64,000 bases of DNA from CAVTPD01 sp963736575 (lineage in GTDB: Bacteria > Bacteroidota > Bacteroidia > Cytophagales > JAAEPT01). Every line of letters starts with the position of its first letter. Position 1 is the first letter of the stretch. The stretch covers positions 372,001-436,000 of the forward strand of contig CAVTPD010000003.1 in NCBI GenBank assembly GCA_963736575.1. Reading direction: 5' to 3'. Positions 8,540 through 17,141 of this stretch are shown here, one piece after another. Both the position numbers and the translations under genes were made by a program. A model generated the notes under the pieces. That model worked only from the letters and a program-made list of their open reading frames with translations. It was not told the origin of the DNA and ran no database searches.

Positions 8540-9058
8540 CTATCCGTTAAATACTTTATCGATTGAAACTCCTCTTTGTGTTGCAACAGTAAACGGATCT
8601 CTCATTTTAGTTAAAGCATCAAAAGTAGCTTTTACTACGTTATGAGGATTTGATGATCCTTGTGATTTCGCTAAAACATCTTTAACGCCAGCACTTTCTA
8701 ATACAGCACGCATTGCACCACCGGCAATAACACCTGTACCAGCAGAAGCAGGCTTAACAAGAACGCGTCCACCACTGAATTTACCTTTTATTTCATGCGG
8801 CAATGTTCCTTTGTGAACTGGAACTTTGATAAGGTTTTTCTTAGCGTCATCAACACCTTTAGAAATAGCATCAACAACTTCGTTAGCTTTACCTAAACCG
8901 TGTCCAACAACTCCTTTTCCGTCTCCTACTACTACTACGGCAGAAAAACTAAATCTTCTACCACCTTTAACTACTTTGGCTACACGCTGAATAGCAACTA
9001 CCTTTTCAGTTAGTTCTATCTCACTTGCCTTCAATTTTCTTATATTACCTTTACTCAT
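8540..9058 (-). CDS. rpsE: 30S ribosomal protein S5
   Basis: 172 residues. The N-terminal dsRBD-like domain has VKGGRRFSFSAVVVVGDGKGVVGHG. The C-terminal domain has GGAMRAVLESAGVKDVLAKS. S5 contributes to decoding accuracy and mRNA helicase activity at the entry tunnel. It is flanked by rplR and rpmD. Confidence 0.98.
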   Translation of the reverse strand: MSKGNIRKLKASEIELTEKVVAIQRVAKVVKGGRRFSFSAVVVVGDGKGVVGHGLGKANEVVDAISKGVDDAKKNLIKVPVHKGTLPHEIKGKFSGGRVLVKPASAGTGVIAGGAMRAVLESAGVKDVLAKSQGSSNPHNVVKATFDALTKMRDPFTVATQRGVSIDKVFNG

Positions 9059-9066
9059 GATGCTTC

Positions 9067-9414
9067 TTAAAATTTCAAACCACCTTCACGAGCACCTTCA
9101 GCTAAAGCTTTAACACGACCGTGATATAAATATCCACTACGATCAAAAACCACTTCTGAAATACCCTTTCCTAAAGCTATCTTTGCTATTTCAGCACCTA
9201 CGAGTTTACTAATTTCAACCTTTGGTACTTTAGTATCTAATTTCAATGAAGTAAAGCTAGCAATTGTTACACCTGCCTCATCATTAATAATTTGCGCTTC
9301 GATTCCTTTATTACTTCTGAATACAGAAAGTCTAGGTCTCTCAGACGTACCAGTAATTTTACTTCTGATACCTCTTTTTATTCTTTCTCTTCTTAATGTT
9401 TTCTGAGTTGCCAT
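9067..9414 (-). CDS. rplR: 50S ribosomal protein L18
   Basis: 115 residues. L18 binds 5S rRNA with L5 and L25. The basic N-terminus (RRERIKRGIRSKITGTSERP), the RLSVFRSNKGIEAQII strand and the FDRSGYLYHGRVKALAEGAREGGL ending identify it. Normal place between rplF and rpsE. Confidence 0.97.
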   Translation of the reverse strand: MATQKTLRRERIKRGIRSKITGTSERPRLSVFRSNKGIEAQIINDEAGVTIASFTSLKLDTKVPKVEISKLVGAEIAKIALGKGISEVVFDRSGYLYHGRVKALAEGAREGGLKF

Positions 9415-9422
9415 CTTAAAAC

Positions 9423-9974
9423 TTATTTAGCAGCTGTTTTACCGGCCTTACGAATAATTTTCTCACCAACAAAACGAACACCTTTACCTTTGTAAGGTTC
9501 AATTTTACGAAGTGATCTAATTTTAGCAGCAACTTGACCTATTAACTGCTTATCGTTAGATTGTAAAGTAACAATAGGGTTTTTACCTTTGGCTGTTTCA
9601 GCTACAGCTTGTACTTCTTCAGGAAGAGCAAAGAAAATGCTATGGGAATAGCCTAAGCTTAATTCTAAAGTATTATTTGTACAAACAGCTTTATAACCAA
9701 CACCAACTAACTCTAGCTTTAAAGTATATCCGTTAGATACTCCTTCAACAGCATTATTAATTAGCGAACGATATAAACCATGTAAAGACTTGTGTCTTTT
9801 AGATTCAGTTGGTCTAGTCAGAATCACTTCTGCTCCTTCAACTTCTATAGCAAGCTCTGCATTAAATGCAACTTCTTGCTCTCCTTTGGGTCCTTTTACA
9901 GTAACGAATGAATCGTTAACTGCTACAGTTACTCCAGAAGGAATATTAATTGGTTTTTTACCGATTCGTGACAT
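9423..9974 (-). CDS. rplF: 50S ribosomal protein L6
   Basis: 183 residues with two repeated alpha/beta domains. It starts MSRIGKKPINIPSGV and ends with the L6 signature EPYKGKGVRFVGEKIIRKAGK. It lies near the sarcin-ricin loop and the factor-binding site. Located between rpsH and rplR. Confidence 0.98.
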   Translation of the reverse strand: MSRIGKKPINIPSGVTVAVNDSFVTVKGPKGEQEVAFNAELAIEVEGAEVILTRPTESKRHKSLHGLYRSLINNAVEGVSNGYTLKLELVGVGYKAVCTNNTLELSLGYSHSIFFALPEEVQAVAETAKGKNPIVTLQSNDKQLIGQVAAKIRSLRKIEPYKGKGVRFVGEKIIRKAGKTAAK

Positions 9975-9983
9975 CGTATAATT

Positions 9984-10382
9984 TTAATAAACGTAACACA
10001 AAACTTCACCACCTACATTTTCACGTCTAGCTTCTTTTTCTGTCATCACTCCTTTAGAAGTTGACAAGATAGCTACACCTAATCCGTTGATTACTCTAGG
10101 AAGAGTAGAGGTATCAGCATACTTTCTTAAACCTGGCTTACTAATTCTTTCCAAGTTTACGATTGCCGGCTGCTTAGTTACCGGATGGTATTTTAAGGCA
10201 ATCTTAATAGTGCCTTGAACTGTATCGTTTTCGAATTTGTAATTCAGGATATATCCTTTGTCAAAAAGAACTTTAGTAATTTCTTTTTTGATGTTAGAAG
10301 CTGGTATAGAGACAACTCTATGTTTAGCTTTCATAGAATTACGAATTCTAGTTAGATAATCAGCAATAGGATCAGTATACAT
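9984..10382 (-). CDS. rpsH: 30S ribosomal protein S8
   Basis: 132 residues. S8 is a primary 16S rRNA binder and in some bacteria an autoregulator of this cluster. Features are DPIADYLTRIRNSMKAKH at the start and LGVAILSTSKGVMTEKEA near the end. The 90-base gap before it is the largest inside the spc cluster and holds a -7-like element and a hairpin. Confidence 0.98.
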   Translation of the reverse strand: MYTDPIADYLTRIRNSMKAKHRVVSIPASNIKKEITKVLFDKGYILNYKFENDTVQGTIKIALKYHPVTKQPAIVNLERISKPGLRKYADTSTLPRVINGLGVAILSTSKGVMTEKEARRENVGGEVLCYVY

Positions 10383-10406
10383 ATTTTCCCTATCTTATAA
10401 TTAAAG

Positions 10407-10433
10407 AGCCCTGTTTAAAGGGCTGCAAATATA
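10407..10433 (-). promoter_or_regulatory. Possible internal promoter and 5' hairpin before rpsH
   Basis: On the minus strand TATATTTG (10426-10433) matches the Bacteroidota -7 consensus TAnnTTTG exactly. It is followed directly by a six-base-pair hairpin (agccct at 10407-10412, agggct at 10419-10424). No good -33 TTG lies at the right spacing, so promoter activity is uncertain. Confidence 0.35.
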
Positions 10434-10471
10434 CGAACTTAATTTTATAAATACTAACGGGCAAGTATTTT

Positions 10472-10741
10472 TTACCAACTAGCCTTTGTTATACCAGGAA
10501 TCTTTCCATCACTAGCCATTTGTCTGAAAGTAACACGGTTAATACCGAACTTTCTCATATAACCTTTTGGACGACCAGTAATCTTACATCTGTTATGTAA
10601 ACGTACAGGAGAAGAGTTTTTAGGTAGTTTATCAAGACCTTCCCAATCGCCTGCTGCTTTTAATTCTGCTCTTTTACTGGCATATTTTGCAACTAAACGT
10701 TCTCTTTTTCTTTCTCTTGCCTTTATGGATTCTCTTGCCAT
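10472..10741 (-). CDS. rpsN: 30S ribosomal protein S14 (zinc-free form)
   Basis: 89 residues. The long S14 type without the CxxC zinc ribbon, seen from SSPVRLHNRCKITGRPKGYM followed by RKFGINRVTFRQMA. S14 helps assemble the 30S head. It lies five bases after rplE. Confidence 0.97.
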   Translation of the reverse strand: MARESIKARERKRERLVAKYASKRAELKAAGDWEGLDKLPKNSSPVRLHNRCKITGRPKGYMRKFGINRVTFRQMASDGKIPGITKASW

Positions 10742-10745
10742 GGGA

Positions 10746-11300
10746 TTATTTTTTTGTACTAGTGAAAGGCATTCCTAGTGCCTTAAGTAACTCAACACCT
10801 TCTTCATCGTTTTGTGCAGTAGTAACGATTGAGATATTCATACCTGCAATATCTTTAATCTTTTCTATACTTATTTCAGGGAAAATGATTTGCTCTTTTA
10901 CACCTAAAGTATAGTTACCTCTACCGTCAAAACCTTTATCACTAATTCCTCTAAAATCTCTTACACGTGGAAGAGCTATTGAAATTAATCTGTCCAAGAA
11001 TTCGAACATTTGATCACCTCTTAATGTTACACGAACACCAATTGGCATACCATCTCTTAACTTAAAGTTAGATACAGACTTTTTAGCTTTTGTAGGTACT
11101 GCTCTTTGACCAGCAATTAATGTTAATTCATCAACACCTACATCTATAAGCTTTTTATCTGCTACCGCTTTACCAAGACCCTGATTTATGCTAATCTTCT
11201 CTATTCTTGGGACCTGCATCACAGACTTGTATTGAAATTTTTCTCTCAATACAGGTACAATTTCTTCTAAATACTTAGTTTTTAATCTAGGCTGTGCCAT
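10746..11300 (-). CDS. rplE: 50S ribosomal protein L5
   Basis: 184 residues. L5 binds 5S rRNA and contacts the P-site tRNA. Diagnostic segments are VPRIEKISINQGLG, FKLRDGMPIGVRVTLRGDQM and the FPEISIEKIKDIAGMNISIV region. Between rplX and rpsN as usual. Confidence 0.98.
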   Translation of the reverse strand: MAQPRLKTKYLEEIVPVLREKFQYKSVMQVPRIEKISINQGLGKAVADKKLIDVGVDELTLIAGQRAVPTKAKKSVSNFKLRDGMPIGVRVTLRGDQMFEFLDRLISIALPRVRDFRGISDKGFDGRGNYTLGVKEQIIFPEISIEKIKDIAGMNISIVTTAQNDEEGVELLKALGMPFTSTKK

Positions 11301-11301
11301 C

Positions 11302-11622
11302 TTATATTAAGTCTCCTGATTTCTTAGAATATCTTTGTAGAACGCCTTTATCATTAAGTTTTCTACCAACTTTAGTAGGTTCACCGTTTTTAGGGTCCAC
11401 CAACATAATATTACTTATGTGTAAAGGAGCCTCTACTTTTTCAATCCCACCATTAGGTTTAGCTGCACTAGGTTTAACATGTTTTGTCATCATGTTTAAG
11501 CCTTCTAACACAACACGGTTCTTCTCTGTAATTACAGTTTTAACTACAGCAGTTTTACCTTTCTCGTTACCTGCTATAACCTTAACTGTATCGCCAGTTT
11601 TTATTTTAAATTTTGTAGCCAT
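11302..11622 (-). CDS. rplX: 50S ribosomal protein L24
   Basis: 106 residues with an N-terminal KOW motif (KIKTGDTVKVIAGNEKGK) that starts large-subunit assembly. The middle contains VVLEGLNMMTKHVKPS and the C-terminal part is shared by bacterial L24. It follows rplN by 11 bases. Confidence 0.97.
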   Translation of the reverse strand: MATKFKIKTGDTVKVIAGNEKGKTAVVKTVITEKNRVVLEGLNMMTKHVKPSAAKPNGGIEKVEAPLHISNIMLVDPKNGEPTKVGRKLNDKGVLQRYSKKSGDLI

Positions 11623-11633
11623 TGTGATATTTT

Positions 11634-12002
11634 TTAAAGCACTTCAGGAGCTAAAGAAACGATTTTCATAAATTGTTTCTCTCTAAGCTCTCTTCCTACC
11701 GGACCAAAGATACGCGTTCCTCTTGGTTCGTTCTGTGCGTTTAATAACACCGCTGCATTATCAGAAAATCTGATATACGAACCATCTTTACGACGAACTT
11801 CTTTTTTAGTTCGTACTACTACCGCTTTAGAAACGGTCCCCTTTTTCATATTGCTTGATGACAGTGCAGATTTAACCGTTACAACAATTGTATCGCCCAT
11901 TCTGGCATATTTCTTCTTTGTACCGCCTAATACACGTATACAAAGTACTTCTTTAGCACCACTGTTATCAGCTACTGTAAGTCTACTCTCTTGTTGTATC
12001 AT
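11634..12002 (-). CDS. rplN: 50S ribosomal protein L14
   Basis: 122 residues, normal length. It begins MIQQESRLTVADNSGAKEVL and ends GPVGRELREKQFMKIVSLAPEVL. It forms an intersubunit bridge with 16S rRNA and is the binding site of silencing factor RsfS. Located between rpsQ and rplX. Confidence 0.98.
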   Translation of the reverse strand: MIQQESRLTVADNSGAKEVLCIRVLGGTKKKYARMGDTIVVTVKSALSSSNMKKGTVSKAVVVRTKKEVRRKDGSYIRFSDNAAVLLNAQNEPRGTRIFGPVGRELREKQFMKIVSLAPEVL

Positions 12003-12009
12003 GACCCGA

Positions 12010-12264
12010 CTATTTAGCCTTTTCTAAAACCTCAACCAATCTCCATCTTTTCATCTTGCTCAGCGGACGAGTTTCCATTATTCTTACTTTATCACCGATA
12101 CCGCAAGTGTTTGTTTCGTCGTGAGCTGTAAGTTTAGTAGTTTGTTTCAAGAACTTACCGTACATAGGGTGTTTCACCTTTCTTTCTACAGTAACTGTGA
12201 TAGTTTTATCCATCTTATCACTTACTACTAAACCAATTCTTTCTTTTCTTAATCTTCTTTCCAT
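12010..12264 (-). CDS. rpsQ: 30S ribosomal protein S17
   Basis: 84 residues, an OB-fold primary rRNA binder. Features are RKERIGLVVSDKMDKTITV, KHPMYGKFLKQTTKLTAHDE and RIMETRPLSKMKRWRLVEV. Five bases separate it from rpmC. Confidence 0.97.
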   Translation of the reverse strand: MERRLRKERIGLVVSDKMDKTITVTVERKVKHPMYGKFLKQTTKLTAHDETNTCGIGDKVRIMETRPLSKMKRWRLVEVLEKAK

Positions 12265-12269
12265 GCCTA

Positions 12270-12461
12270 TTAAGCTTTAGAACTTACCGTTAACTGAGTT
12301 TTTAAACGGGCAATTAAACGTCTAGTATGACGAATCTGCATTGGATTCTCAACTGGAGAAACTGCGTGTGCAAATTTCAACTTACGTAGAGACTCCTCCT
12401 CAGATGCTATTTTATTCTTCAGCTCTTCTGGAGTTAAAGCTATTATTTCTGAGTTTTTCAT
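12270..12461 (-). CDS. rpmC: 50S ribosomal protein L29
   Basis: 63 residues, two antiparallel helices. The signature KLKFAHAVSPVENPMQIRHT is followed by RRLIARLKT. L29 lies at the exit tunnel near the SRP and trigger-factor site. It follows rplP by one base. Confidence 0.97.
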   Translation of the reverse strand: MKNSEIIALTPEELKNKIASEEESLRKLKFAHAVSPVENPMQIRHTRRLIARLKTQLTVSSKA

Positions 12462-12462
12462 C

Positions 12463-12885
12463 TTAATTTCCTTGATAGTCTCGTTTTACCACAAATTTGG
12501 TAGCTACCGGTAACTTTTGTGCAGCTAATCTTAATGATTCTTGGGCTACCTCTAGAGATACTCCGCCAGATTCAAAGATAATAGTTCCTGGCTTAATTAC
12601 AGCCACAAATCTATCTGGTGCACCTTTACCCTTACCCATACGTACTTCAGCAGGTTTGGAAGTTACAGGCTTGTCTGGAAATATTCTTATCCAAACTTGA
12701 CCTTCTCTTTTCATTCTTCTAGTTACTGCAACACGAGCAGATTCTATCTGACGTGATGATAACCATCCGGCCTCAAGAGATTTCAAACCGAAAGTTCCGA
12801 AACTTAATTCAAAACCTCTACCGGCTAAACCCTTTACACGCCCCTTTTGCTTCTTTCTAAATTTCGTTCTCTTCGGCTGTAACAT
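12463..12885 (-). CDS. rplP: 50S ribosomal protein L16
   Basis: 140 residues. It starts MLQPKRTKFRKKQKGRVKG and contains AGRGFELSFGTFGLKSLE and the RMGKGKGAPDRFVAVIKPG loop that reaches toward the peptidyl-transferase centre. Order rpsC-rplP-rpmC is standard. Confidence 0.98.
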   Translation of the reverse strand: MLQPKRTKFRKKQKGRVKGLAGRGFELSFGTFGLKSLEAGWLSSRQIESARVAVTRRMKREGQVWIRIFPDKPVTSKPAEVRMGKGKGAPDRFVAVIKPGTIIFESGGVSLEVAQESLRLAAQKLPVATKFVVKRDYQGN

Positions 12886-12909
12886 AACTTCCGTGTTTTG
12901 GAATTACCG

Positions 12910-13626
12910 TTATTTTTTTCTTCTTCTTTCGCCTCTTTTCTTACCACCGGCGTTATTTCCGCCACTATTAGGCATACCTACGTTTGGAGAAAGATCTCTT
13001 TTACCGAAAACCTCACCTTTGAAAATCCATACCTTAATACCGATTTTACCGTAAATAGTATTTGCCTCAGAAATAGCGTAATCAATATCAGCACGAAGTG
13101 TATGCAAAGGAATACTTCCTTCTTTATATTGTTCTGAACGTGCCATTTCAGCTCCACCTAAACGACCAGATACTTTAATTTTAATACCTAAAGCACCTAC
13201 ACGCATTGCTGAAGAAATAGACTGTTTCATAGCTCTTCTAAAAGATATTCTAGCTTCTAATTGCTGAGCTATTGATTGACCTACAAGTTTAGCATCTAAC
13301 TCTGGTCTTTTTATTTCAAAGATGTTAATCTGAACTTCTTTTCCAGTTAACTTCTTGATTTCTTCCTTAATCTTATCTACTTCCGCACCACCTTTACCGA
13401 TAACAACACCAGGGCGAGCAGTATGAACAGTTAACGTAATTCTCTTTAGCGTACGCTCAATGATTACTCGAGCAATACCACCTTTAGGTATTCTAACGAA
13501 AATATACTTTCGTATTTTCTCATCCTCTACTAACTTATCTGCGAAGTTTTTGCCTCCAAACCAGTTAGATTCCCAACCTCTTATAATACCTAGGCGAAAA
13601 CCTACAGGATTAACTTTTTGTCCCAT
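12910..13626 (-). CDS. rpsC: 30S ribosomal protein S3
   Basis: 238 residues. The N-terminal KH domain has PGVVIGKGGAEVDKIKEEI. The C-terminal domain has VSGRLGGAEMARSEQYKEGS. S3 forms part of the mRNA entry helicase. The last 25 residues are a G, N, K and R-rich tail. Confidence 0.98.
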   Translation of the reverse strand: MGQKVNPVGFRLGIIRGWESNWFGGKNFADKLVEDEKIRKYIFVRIPKGGIARVIIERTLKRITLTVHTARPGVVIGKGGAEVDKIKEEIKKLTGKEVQINIFEIKRPELDAKLVGQSIAQQLEARISFRRAMKQSISSAMRVGALGIKIKVSGRLGGAEMARSEQYKEGSIPLHTLRADIDYAISEANTIYGKIGIKVWIFKGEVFGKRDLSPNVGMPNSGGNNAGGKKRGERRRKK

Positions 13627-13640
13627 AATATTAAATTTCC

Positions 13641-14000
13641 TTACGCGTTTTCTTTCTTGTTAGCACTATCTATCACGAAAGTAACGTGGTTAGATCTTTT
13701 TCTTATTCTATGAGCTCTTCCTTGAGGCGCTGGTCTTAATCTTTTAAGGATTTTACCACCATCTACGAAAGCCTCTTTCACAATCAGATTGGCAGATTCT
13801 ACATCTGCATCCTCGTTCTTCTGCTCCCAGTTAGATATTGCCGACATTAACAACTTTTCCAGTTCTCTGGAAACGTGTTTAGGGCTCAATTTTAAAGTAG
13901 CTAGTGCTCTATCTACTTTTTGTCCCCTGATTAAGTCAACAACTAACCGCATCTTTCTAGGGGACGAAGGTACGTTACGTAATTTAGCAACTGCTTCCAT
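13641..14000 (-). CDS. rplV: 50S ribosomal protein L22
   Basis: 119 residues, with the exit-tunnel hairpin ending LRPAPQGRAHRIRKRSNHVT. It lacks the longer N-terminal extension I associate with some Bacteroidota L22. An in-frame stop just upstream of the ATG fixes this start. Located between rpsS and rpsC. Confidence 0.97.
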   Translation of the reverse strand: MEAVAKLRNVPSSPRKMRLVVDLIRGQKVDRALATLKLSPKHVSRELEKLLMSAISNWEQKNEDADVESANLIVKEAFVDGGKILKRLRPAPQGRAHRIRKRSNHVTFVIDSANKKENA

Positions 14001-14005
14001 TAGAA

Positions 14006-14284
14006 CTATCTTTTACCTTTGTCCTTTTTATTAATATGACCTCTAAAATTTCTGGTAGGTGAAAACTCACCTAGTTTATGTCCTACCATATTTTCAGTTA
14101 CAAATACCGGAATAAATTTATTACCGTTATGAACTGCGAATGTATGTCCAACAAAGTCTGGTGAAATCATTGATCTTCTAGACCAAGTTTTTATCACTGA
14201 CTTTTTCTCTGTTTCGTTCATAGTCTCTACTTTCGTTTCAAGTCTATAATCGATGTAAGGTCCTTTTTTAAGCGAACGTGCCAT
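14006..14284 (-). CDS. rpsS: 30S ribosomal protein S19
   Basis: 92 residues, starting MARSLKKGPYID and containing TWSRRSMISPDFVGHTFAVH and GHKLGEFSPTRNFRGH. S19 sits in the 30S head with S13. Seven bases after rplB. Confidence 0.98.
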   Translation of the reverse strand: MARSLKKGPYIDYRLETKVETMNETEKKSVIKTWSRRSMISPDFVGHTFAVHNGNKFIPVFVTENMVGHKLGEFSPTRNFRGHINKKDKGKR

Positions 14285-14291
14285 TCAGCTA

Positions 14292-15110
14292 TTATTTTTT
14301 ACTAATTATCAAATGATCAGAATACTTCTTAGGCTTTCTGGTTTTTTGCCCTTTGGCATATAATCCATTTCTAGATCTAGGATGACCACCAGAGGATCTA
14401 CCTTCACCACCACCCATTGGGTGATCTACAGGGTTCATTGCAACACCTCTAACTCTTGGTCTTTTTCCTAACCATCTATTTCTACCTGCTTTTCCTAAAC
14501 TTACGTTCATGTGATCCGCATTAGAAACAGAACCTACAGTAGCCATACATTTAGAAAGTATGTTTCTCAACTCGCCAGAAGGCATTTTTAAAGTTGCATA
14601 TTTTCCTTCTCTTGCTACTAACTGAACATAAGAACCAGCACTTCTAGCAATAGCACCACCTTTACCTGGTTTAATCTCTACGTTATGTAGGATTGTACCT
14701 AAAGGTATGTCTGAAAGTAGTAACGCATTACCAACTTCAGGCGCTAAACCAGTACCAGATTGAATAGTAGTACCTACTTTCAATGATCCTGGAGCTATTA
14801 TATATCTCTTTTCACCATCTGCATATGTCAACAAAGCAATGTATGCAGTACGGTTAGGATCGTATTCTATAGATTTCACAAGAGCTGGAATACCAGTTTT
14901 GTCTCTTTTAAAGTCTATAACTCTATATTTTCTTTTATGTCCACCACCAATATAGCGACTTGTCATTCTACCGTCGTTGTTACGACCACCCGTCTTTTTC
15001 ATTGATGAAATCAATGATTTTTCAGGTGTAGATGTTGTAACCTCGTCAAATACAGGGGCAATTCTGTGACGCTGGCTTGGTGTAGTCGGATTTAGTTTTT
15101 TGATACCCAT
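14292..15110 (-). CDS. rplB: 50S ribosomal protein L2
   Basis: 272 residues. The protein supports subunit association and the peptidyl-transferase centre. The C-terminal MNPVDHPMGGGEGRSSGGHP motif contains the conserved histidine region, and the N-terminal part has YIGGGHKRKYRVIDFKR. Between rplW and rpsS. Confidence 0.98.
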   Translation of the reverse strand: MGIKKLNPTTPSQRHRIAPVFDEVTTSTPEKSLISSMKKTGGRNNDGRMTSRYIGGGHKRKYRVIDFKRDKTGIPALVKSIEYDPNRTAYIALLTYADGEKRYIIAPGSLKVGTTIQSGTGLAPEVGNALLLSDIPLGTILHNVEIKPGKGGAIARSAGSYVQLVAREGKYATLKMPSGELRNILSKCMATVGSVSNADHMNVSLGKAGRNRWLGKRPRVRGVAMNPVDHPMGGGEGRSSGGHPRSRNGLYAKGQKTRKPKKYSDHLIISKK

Positions 15111-15121
15111 TTTTACTAGTC

Positions 15122-15409
15122 TTAAACTCCGCTATAGAAATCGATATATTCCCCTTCGGCTAATTTTACAATGGCTTTCTTATAAGAAGGTGTTCTTCCA
15201 GAAATTACTTTTGATTTAGTATATCTAGATTTTGGCTTACCTGGCATAATTGCTGTACTTACAGAAACTACATTAACACCATATATGCTCTCAACTTCTT
15301 TCTTTATTTCTACTTTGTTAGCATCTTTCTTAACTACGAACCCAAACTTTCCTGCTTCGTTAAGAGTTGCTAACTTTTCAGTAATCAAAGGTTTTAATAA
15401 TACGCCCAT
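15122..15409 (-). CDS. rplW: 50S ribosomal protein L23
   Basis: 95 residues. It begins LLKPLITEKLATLNEAGKFG and contains the GVNVVSVSTAIMPGKPKSRY element. L23 is the docking site for trigger factor and SRP at the tunnel exit. Three bases after rplD. Confidence 0.96.
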   Translation of the reverse strand: MGVLLKPLITEKLATLNEAGKFGFVVKKDANKVEIKKEVESIYGVNVVSVSTAIMPGKPKSRYTKSKVISGRTPSYKKAIVKLAEGEYIDFYSGV

Positions 15410-15412
15410 ATC

Positions 15413-16042
15413 TTATAATTTTAAAGCGTTTTCGATTTGATTAACCGCATCTTTCAAAATCACAAGCTTATCTGCGTGTAAAACATCGTAAGTTGAAAGT
15501 TCTGCTGCTGTGCTAACTTTAGCTTTCTTCAAATTTCTAGAAGATAGATAAACATTCTTTTCGTAACCTGAAGTAACTACAATAGTTTTCTTGTTATTTA
15601 AAGACAAGTTATCTAATAAAGCTAAAATAGACTTTGTAGATGGTTGCTCTAAAGAAAATGCATCTAAAATAGTAATGCCTTCATTTTGAGCTTTATAAGA
15701 AAGTACAGAACGTTTTGCAACAGCTCTTACTTTTTTATTCAATTTGAAACTGTAGCTTCTTGGTCTTGGACCGAATACACGGCCACCACCTCTAAAAACA
15801 GGAGATTTAATACTACCTGCACGAGCTGTACCAGTTCCTTTTTGTTTCTTCAATTTTCTTGTTGAACCCGTAATCTCGCCTTTTTCTTTAGCTTTATGCG
15901 TTCCCTGTCTTTGATTAGCCAAGAAATGCTTAACATCTAAATAAACTACGTGATTGTTAGGCTCTACACCGAATACATCGCCGGAAAGAACTATTTTCTC
16001 TCCCGTATCCTTACCTTCTTTATTTACTACTGAAAGTTCCAT
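15413..16042 (-). CDS. rplD: 50S ribosomal protein L4
   Basis: 209 residues. The tunnel loop is seen in KKQKGTGTARAGSIKSPVFR followed by GGGRVFGPRPRSYSFKLNKK. The C-terminal globular part ends with NQIENALKL. In some bacteria L4 represses this operon. One base after rplC. Confidence 0.97.
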   Translation of the reverse strand: MELSVVNKEGKDTGEKIVLSGDVFGVEPNNHVVYLDVKHFLANQRQGTHKAKEKGEITGSTRKLKKQKGTGTARAGSIKSPVFRGGGRVFGPRPRSYSFKLNKKVRAVAKRSVLSYKAQNEGITILDAFSLEQPSTKSILALLDNLSLNNKKTIVVTSGYEKNVYLSSRNLKKAKVSTAAELSTYDVLHADKLVILKDAVNQIENALKL

Positions 16043-16043
16043 C

Positions 16044-16664
16044 CTATTTCTCGATTATTACGTAAGAGTTTTTAGCTCCCGGAACCGCTCCTTTTACAAC
16101 CAACAAATTCTTTTCCTTAATAACCTTAAGTATCTCTAGGTTTTGGATCTTCACTCTTCTACCACCATCTCGGCCTGCCATACGCATACCTTTGAATACT
16201 CTTGAAGGTGTAGAACAAGCACCAATTGCACCTGGAGCTCTTAATCTATTATGCTGACCATGTGTACTTTGACCAACACCTGCGAATCCATGGCGTTTTA
16301 CAACACCTTGAAAACCTTTACCTTTAGACTTCCCAGCCACATCAACAAATTCGCCTTCTTCAAAAACTGAATCTACCGTAAGCTCTTGGCCTAATCCGTA
16401 CTCTTCCGTAAAGTACTTAAATTCGATAGAAACATGTTTTGGAGAAACATTTGCTTTCTTGAAATGACCTAATAAAGGTGCAGACACATTCTTCTCTCTC
16501 TTATCTCCATAAGATAACTGCAGAGCTTTATAGCCATCAACTTCTTCAGAACGCACCTGAGTAACATAGCACGGACCTACTTCGAGGATGGTACATGCGG
16601 TACTAATGCCATTGGCAGTGTACACGCTCGTCATTCCTATTTTCTTGCCTATTAATCCAGACAT
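16044..16664 (-). CDS. rplC: 50S ribosomal protein L3
   Basis: 206 residues. It begins MSGLIGKKIGMTSVYTANG and contains the central loop GKGFQGVVKRHGFAGVGQST that approaches the peptidyl-transferase centre. It is the first gene of its transcript: a terminator lies downstream of rpsJ and a well-spaced promoter lies just upstream. Confidence 0.97.
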   Translation of the reverse strand: MSGLIGKKIGMTSVYTANGISTACTILEVGPCYVTQVRSEEVDGYKALQLSYGDKREKNVSAPLLGHFKKANVSPKHVSIEFKYFTEEYGLGQELTVDSVFEEGEFVDVAGKSKGKGFQGVVKRHGFAGVGQSTHGQHNRLRAPGAIGACSTPSRVFKGMRMAGRDGGRRVKIQNLEILKVIKEKNLLVVKGAVPGAKNSYVIIEK

Positions 16665-16709
16665 CCCTTATTCTTTATATAATTATACGCTTCTGCCCAA
16701 AAAGGATTG

Positions 16710-16740
16710 CGAAGTTAACAATTTATTAACTGGAAACAAA
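16710..16740 (-). promoter_or_regulatory. Promoter of the rplC-led ribosomal operon
   Basis: On the minus strand TTTG (16737-16740) is followed after 19 bases by TAACTTCG (16710-16717), one mismatch from the Bacteroidota -33/-7 consensus TTTG-N19-TAnnTTTG. Predicted transcription starts about 45 bases upstream of rplC. Confidence 0.65.
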
Positions 16741-16763
16741 TAGATTAACCATTTTTTCCACAA

Positions 16764-16795
16764 TAAAAAAAGAGAACCAGCTAGTGGTTCTCTTT
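16764..16795 (-). terminator. Intrinsic terminator after rpsJ
   Basis: A stem of at least eight base pairs (gagaacca at 16772-16779, tggttctc at 16785-16792) with a five-base loop. A run of T follows on the minus strand. It ends the rpsL-rpsG-fusA-rpsJ transcript and separates it from rplC. Confidence 0.8.
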
Positions 16796-16817
16796 TTAAA
16801 ATATTTTATTAAAGAAA

Positions 16818-17123
16818 TTAGACTTTAATCTCAACCTCCACACCGGAAGGAAGTTCTAATTTCATTAATGCGTCAACTGTTTTTGCACTACTAGAGTAGA
16901 TATCAACTAATCTTTTGTGAGTACACAACTGAAACTGTTCTCTCGACTTTTTATTAACGTGAGGAGAACGCAATACTGTAAATATCTCTTTATCAGTAGG
17001 TAAAGGAATAGGGCCATTAACAACAGCACCTGTTGTTTTAACAGCTCTTACAATTCTTTCGCAAGACTTATCAACCAAATTGTGATCGTAAGACTTTAAT
17101 TTTATTCTAATTTTCTGATTCAT
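16818..17123 (-). CDS. rpsJ: 30S ribosomal protein S10 (NusE)
   Basis: 101 residues, with the S10 signature VNGPIPLPTDKEIFTVLRSP followed by HVNKKSREQF. It also acts in antitermination with NusB and NusG. It is the last gene of the str operon here, not the first of the S10 operon, because a terminator follows. Confidence 0.98.
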   Translation of the reverse strand: MNQKIRIKLKSYDHNLVDKSCERIVRAVKTTGAVVNGPIPLPTDKEIFTVLRSPHVNKKSREQFQLCTHKRLVDIYSSSAKTVDALMKLELPSGVEVEIKV

Positions 17124-17141
17124 AATCGCTTATTATGAAGC